Source: an uncultured bacterium (lineage in GTDB: Bacteria > Actinomycetota > Coriobacteriia > Coriobacteriales > Coriobacteriaceae). Taken from it: DNA of 64,000 bases. The notes under the pieces were generated by a model. It was not told the origin of the DNA. It saw only the letters and a program-made list of their open reading frames with translations, and did not search any database. The stretch covers positions 1-64,000 of the forward strand of contig CATWBO010000005.1 of NCBI GenBank assembly GCA_958349055.1. The letters are read 5' to 3'. Shown in pieces: positions 60,972-64,000 of this stretch (the stretch's first letter is position 1; each line of letters starts with the position of its first letter). The position numbers and the translations under genes are program-made.

Positions 60972-62351
60972 ATGAACACCGAGGAAATCGCGCGCATCGT
61001 TAGCGGCCAGCGCGCCTATTTTAAGACGCATGCCACGTTTGATGTCGATGCTCGCCGCCGCGCGCTCATGCGCCTGCGCGATGCGGTTCGGGCACACGAG
61101 GACGATATCGCCCATGCGCTCAAGACCGATTTGGGTAAGTCGCATGACGAGGCGTATATGTGCGAGATCGGCACGTCGCTTTCCGAGATTCGCCATCAGA
61201 TTGCGCACGTGGTCCGATGGAGCCGTGCACACCTGCGTCCATGTGACCTTGCCAACGCCATTAGCGTGTGCAAGACGCAGCCGGTTCCCTATGGCGTGAC
61301 GCTGATCATGGCGCCTTGGAACTATCCGTTTCTGTTGACGCTGGAGCCGCTCGCCGGCGCGCTCGCTGCGGGCAACACGGTGGTCATCAAGCCGAGTGCC
61401 TATGCGCCGGCGTCGAGCGCCGTGCTCAGGCAGATTTGCGAGGAAGCGTTTGATCCGCGTCTGGTGACGGTCGTCGAGGGCGGTCGTGCCGAGAACGAGG
61501 CACTGCTCGATGAGTGCTGGGATAAGATATTCTTTACCGGCAGCGTTCCGGTCGGCAAGCTCGTCATGGAGCGCGCGAGCAAAAACCTCACGCCCGTGAC
61601 ACTTGAGCTGGGCGGCAAGAGCCCCTGCATCGTGGACGCCACGGCAAACTTGCGCGTGGCAGCACGCCGCATCGCCTTTGGTAAGTGGCTCAACGTGGGC
61701 CAGACCTGTGTAGCGCCCGACTACCTGCTGGTCGATGCGCGCGTGCACGACGAGCTGTTGGGTCTCATCAAGGAGGAGGTCCGCTACATGTTTGGCGAGC
61801 ACCCGCTCGACAACGAGGACTACGGCCATATCGTCAACGCCAAGCATTTCGCGCGCGTGCGTGGGCTGATCGACCCCGACAAGGTTGTGCTGGGAGGTGC
61901 TGCGCGCGAGGCCTCGCTCAAGATTGAGCCGACGATCCTGGACGGCGTGACGCCCGATGACGCCGTGATGCAGGAGGAGGTCTTCGGTCCCATCTTGCCG
62001 GTGCTGACGTTTGAAAGCCTGGATGAGGCCGAGACGTTTATCACGGATCGTCCGACGCCGCTGGCCCTGTATATCTTTAGTCGGGATCGCGCGGTGCAGC
62101 AGCGCTTTGTGCGCTACGTGCCCTTTGGCGGCGGCTGCGTTAACGATACGATCATGCATCTGGCTACGAGCCATATGGGCTTTGGCGGCATGGGCGCGAG
62201 TGGCATGGGGCAGTACCATGGTCGCGAGAGCTTCGATACGTTTAGCCACAAGAAGAGCATCGTGAACAAGGCGACATGGCTGGACGTGCCGTTCCGCTAC
62301 GCGCCCTACGCAAGCTGGAAACACAAGTTCGTGCGCATGTTTGTGCATTAG
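60972..62351 (+). CDS. Aldehyde dehydrogenase (class 3-like)
   Basis: A 459-residue NAD(P)+-dependent aldehyde dehydrogenase. It has APWNYPFLLTLEPLAGALAAGN near 113-134, the catalytic Glu in LELGGKSPC near 215, and the catalytic Cys in GQTCVAPDY near 248. It lacks the N-terminal extension of class 1/2 enzymes and ends with a hydrophobic stretch as in fatty-aldehyde types. AGGAGG precedes the ATG. It is co-transcribed with the Fe-ADH. Substrate unknown. Confidence 0.9.
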   Translation: MNTEEIARIVSGQRAYFKTHATFDVDARRRALMRLRDAVRAHEDDIAHALKTDLGKSHDEAYMCEIGTSLSEIRHQIAHVVRWSRAHLRPCDLANAISVCKTQPVPYGVTLIMAPWNYPFLLTLEPLAGALAAGNTVVIKPSAYAPASSAVLRQICEEAFDPRLVTVVEGGRAENEALLDECWDKIFFTGSVPVGKLVMERASKNLTPVTLELGGKSPCIVDATANLRVAARRIAFGKWLNVGQTCVAPDYLLVDARVHDELLGLIKEEVRYMFGEHPLDNEDYGHIVNAKHFARVRGLIDPDKVVLGGAAREASLKIEPTILDGVTPDDAVMQEEVFGPILPVLTFESLDEAETFITDRPTPLALYIFSRDRAVQQRFVRYVPFGGGCVNDTIMHLATSHMGFGGMGASGMGQYHGRESFDTFSHKKSIVNKATWLDVPFRYAPYASWKHKFVRMFVH

Positions 62352-62420
62352 AAAAAGACAGCAGATAGGGGACAAACAGAGTGGCCGCCCCCGCGTAAGC
62401 GAAGACGGCCACTTCTCACG

Positions 62421-62519
62421 ATGAAAACGTGTACTGGAGTTGGCAAGACCCGCTGCAACGGGTGCTATCCGTGCCCCTATCTTATCTGCAAGCGCTCCGT
62501 CATGCAATCGTTGCTATGA
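62421..62519 (+). CDS. Possible 32-aa cysteine-rich peptide
   Basis: An open frame of 32 residues with five Cys at 4, 12, 15, 18 and 23 (TRCNGCYPCPYLICKR in the middle). The spacing C-x7-C-x2-C-x2-C-x4-C suggests metal or disulfide binding. No ribosome site is visible before the ATG, and part of it overlaps an inverted repeat (GATAGGGG 62364-62371, CCCCTATC 62474-62481). It may be a chance frame in a structured intergenic region of about 270 bases. Confidence 0.3.
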   Translation: MKTCTGVGKTRCNGCYPCPYLICKRSVMQSLL

Positions 62520-62621
62520 ACGGTCGAAAAGGCCCGGGTGGGTGAATTTGTGTCCGCACGTGCCTTTAGACTTCTCGGTAAGGTCAAACGCCGGACATTC
62601 CGGCATCTAGGAGGGCTTGCC

Positions 62622-62801
62622 ATGTTTGATGACGACGACCTGTTCGATCTGACGGATGATCCATTTGAGTGGGATCTGCTGCTCGATGACGACGAGCTGG
62701 AGCAGGATCGCAAAAAGCGGAAGGATAAGAACGCGCAAGTCGACGTATCGAAAAAGAATGACAAGCGCCGCCGTGGATTGTTTGGCGGGCTCTTTGGCTA
62801 G
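62622..62801 (+). CDS. Small charged protein (59 aa), unknown
   Basis: A 59-residue protein with an acidic first half (MFDDDDLFDLTDDPFEWDLL), a basic middle (KKRKDKN, KKNDKRRR) and a GLFGGLFG end. The start at 62622 has AGGAGG at good spacing; the longer frame to 62538 lacks that. Its charge segregation suggests a protein-binding or scaffold role, but no family is recognised. It lies between the aldehyde dehydrogenase and a metallophosphoesterase. Confidence 0.6.
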   Translation: MFDDDDLFDLTDDPFEWDLLLDDDELEQDRKKRKDKNAQVDVSKKNDKRRRGLFGGLFG

Positions 62802-62867
62802 GCGGTCCTGTTAAAGCGTCTGTATACTTGTTTCAGTAAAACGCGTTGCGAAATGAGGACACAGACG

Positions 62868-63413
62868 ATGATGTGGTTTACCGCCGACCTGCACCTGGGC
62901 GACACGAATATCCTGCACGATATGGATCGACCGTTTGCCTCGGTTGAGGAGATGAACCGCAAGGTTATTGACGCCATTAACGAGTGCGTTGCTGCGGACG
63001 ACCGCCTCTACATCCTGGGAGACTTTACGTATCGCTTGCCCATGGCGGAGGCCGTGCGCCTGCGCGAGCGTATTGCCTGCCAAAATGTGACGCTCATCCG
63101 TGGTAACCATGACGGCGATTGGGAAGATCCGGACGCACCGCAAATTTGGGATGACGTGCGCGATTATCTGGAGATTGCTCCCGGTTATGCCAAGGGACAT
63201 CGTCTGGTTCTGAGCCATTACCCCATGCTCAGTTGGAACGGCAAAGCGCGCGGCGCCATTATGCTGCACGGGCATATCCACAGCAGGGGAGACCGTACCA
63301 ACGCGCGCAACCGAGACCGCGAGCGCCCTATTTATCGCTACGATGTTGGTCTCGACGCCAACGACTACAAGCCCGTAAGCCGAGACCAGATCCTGGACTT
63401 CTTTGGACTGTAA
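62868..63413 (+). CDS. Metallophosphoesterase
   Basis: A 181-residue calcineurin-like phosphoesterase. The metal-binding motifs are ADLHLGD near 6-12, GDFT near 48, RGNHDGD near 80, and HGHIHS near 134. All ligands for the dinuclear centre are visible. The small YfcE/MJ0936-like group hydrolyses phosphodiesters; the in vivo substrate is unknown. GAGGA sets the ATG at 62868. It is followed by a palindromic repeat that ends in a T run. Confidence 0.87.
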   Translation: MMWFTADLHLGDTNILHDMDRPFASVEEMNRKVIDAINECVAADDRLYILGDFTYRLPMAEAVRLRERIACQNVTLIRGNHDGDWEDPDAPQIWDDVRDYLEIAPGYAKGHRLVLSHYPMLSWNGKARGAIMLHGHIHSRGDRTNARNRDRERPIYRYDVGLDANDYKPVSRDQILDFFGL

Positions 63414-63422
63414 CCCTCAAGC

Positions 63423-63453
63423 CACCATAAAGGGGACAGGCACCTTTGTGGTG
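63423..63453. repeat. GGGAC-core palindrome (CACCA arms) with T run
   Basis: CACCA (63423-63427) and TGGTG (63449-63453) enclose AAAGGGGACAGGCACCTTT. TTTTTT follows, so it may also terminate transcription of the phosphoesterase gene. Confidence 0.7.
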
Positions 63454-63477
63454 TTTTTTCCATAGATTGGAGTCGTT

Positions 63478-64000
63478 ATGAAGCAACTGCTCATTCGTGC
63501 CGACGATATCGGTTATTCGTACGCCGTTGACCTGGGGATTGCCCGTAGTGTTAACGAGGGCCTGGTGCGTTCGGTGGGCCTGATGCCCAATATGCCCGAG
63601 GCCGAGCGTGGCTGGTCGCTCGTGGCGGATGCCGGCATTGCGGTGGGCCAGCATACCAATGTGTGCCTGGGAAAGCCGTGTGCCGACCCGGCGCTCATCC
63701 CGAGTCTGCTCGACGGCAACGGCGAGTTCCATAGCAGCCGTACCTTCCGCGAGCACTTTAAGCGTGGCGAGGAACTGATTGACTTCGACGAGGCCTGCAT
63801 TGAGATTCGTGCGCAGCATGACCGCTTTGTCGAGATCGTGGGTCGCGAGCCCGATTACTTTGAGGCCCACGCCGTTATGAGCAAAAACCTCAATCGAGCG
63901 ATTTCGGCGGTGGCACAGGAGCTGGGCCTTAAGGAGCAAAAGGCGAGCTTCGACCCCACGGCCGTGGTGCACTGCGGAGATACCGATCTGCGTATGGTGA
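63478..64000 (+). CDS. ChbG/YdjC-type carbohydrate deacetylase (3' end cut by the window)
   Basis: The first 174 residues of a YdjC/ChbG protein; the frame is open to the window edge. It begins MKQLLIRADDIGYS, with the ADDxG metal-binding motif, and continues LGIARSVNEGLVRSVGLMPNMP. The His of VGQHTNV near 60 is a further metal ligand, and EAHAVMSKNL carries the next. The family removes acetyl groups from chitooligosaccharides or other N-acetyl sugars. GGAG lies nine bases before the ATG. The 3' part and neighbours are not visible. Confidence 0.82.
   Translation, partial: MKQLLIRADDIGYSYAVDLGIARSVNEGLVRSVGLMPNMPEAERGWSLVADAGIAVGQHTNVCLGKPCADPALIPSLLDGNGEFHSSRTFREHFKRGEELIDFDEACIEIRAQHDRFVEIVGREPDYFEAHAVMSKNLNRAISAVAQELGLKEQKASFDPTAVVHCGDTDLRMV

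Noticed and set aside
62352..62620. Riboswitch or other known RNA in the gap after the aldehyde dehydrogenase gene
   Set aside because: Several inverted repeats are present, but none of the aptamer consensus sequences I know could be matched.

Overview
The window is GC-rich, densely coding bacterial DNA. It looks like a gut actinobacterium of the class Coriobacteriia, most likely a Collinsella-type genome. The evidence is a bile salt hydrolase-type gene, a surface protein ending in an LAxTG-like sorting signal (the class E sortase type of high-GC Gram-positives), XRE-aminotransferase and MocR regulators, codon bias, and dispersed palindromes with a GGGAC core. The genus is an inference. No rRNA, tRNA, CRISPR array, prophage or transposase was seen.

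Layout. 1-9,070: small ion channel, LOG-family enzyme, ClC channel, methyltransferase, a GntR/ABC-2 export operon, peptide chain release factor 3, then a VUT-family transporter behind a candidate preQ1 riboswitch, with an SDR enzyme. 9,071-17,329: uracil-DNA glycosylase, DMT transporter with divergent LysR, MATE pump, RlmA and RsmJ rRNA methyltransferases, small membrane proteins, GNAT, MscL. 17,575-25,232: a ribosomal-protection-type GTPase, then a block of single genes (AAA+ ATPase, GNAT, UvrA2, second AAA+ ATPase) separated by near-identical palindromes. 25,226-33,799: TrmL, CobW GTPase, ArsC-like protein, iron-sulfur flavoprotein-like reductase, two adjacent c-di-GMP proteins, and a patatin gene frameshifted in a G tract. 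33,901-35,932: thiM, a thiamine-binding protein and thiE under a TPP riboswitch. 36,103-51,040: HAD phosphatase, LysR with MetE-like methyltransferase, uracil permease, esterase, surface protein, purine permease, an active-site-altered peptide deformylase, bile salt hydrolase, Kup, and a second DMT/LysR pair.

The most unusual part is 51,100-54,800. It holds an XRE repressor domain fused to an aminotransferase with its own operator repeats and an internal in-frame start. It also holds two homologous structured elements of about 185 nt (A at 52,725, B at 54,485), whose helices differ in sequence but keep pairing while loops and junctions stay identical. Between them lie a canonical peptide deformylase and an RGG-box protein with a winged-helix-like core. 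Element A follows the stop codon of the fusion gene and element B follows that of the RGG gene. This is the best candidate for an undescribed RNA family or RNA-protein system in the window.

54,812-64,000: pdxST with a divergent MocR (PdxR) regulator, rubredoxin-first rubrerythrin, DUF5131 protein, an alcohol/aldehyde dehydrogenase operon, small proteins, a metallophosphoesterase, and a ChbG/YdjC deacetylase cut by the right edge.
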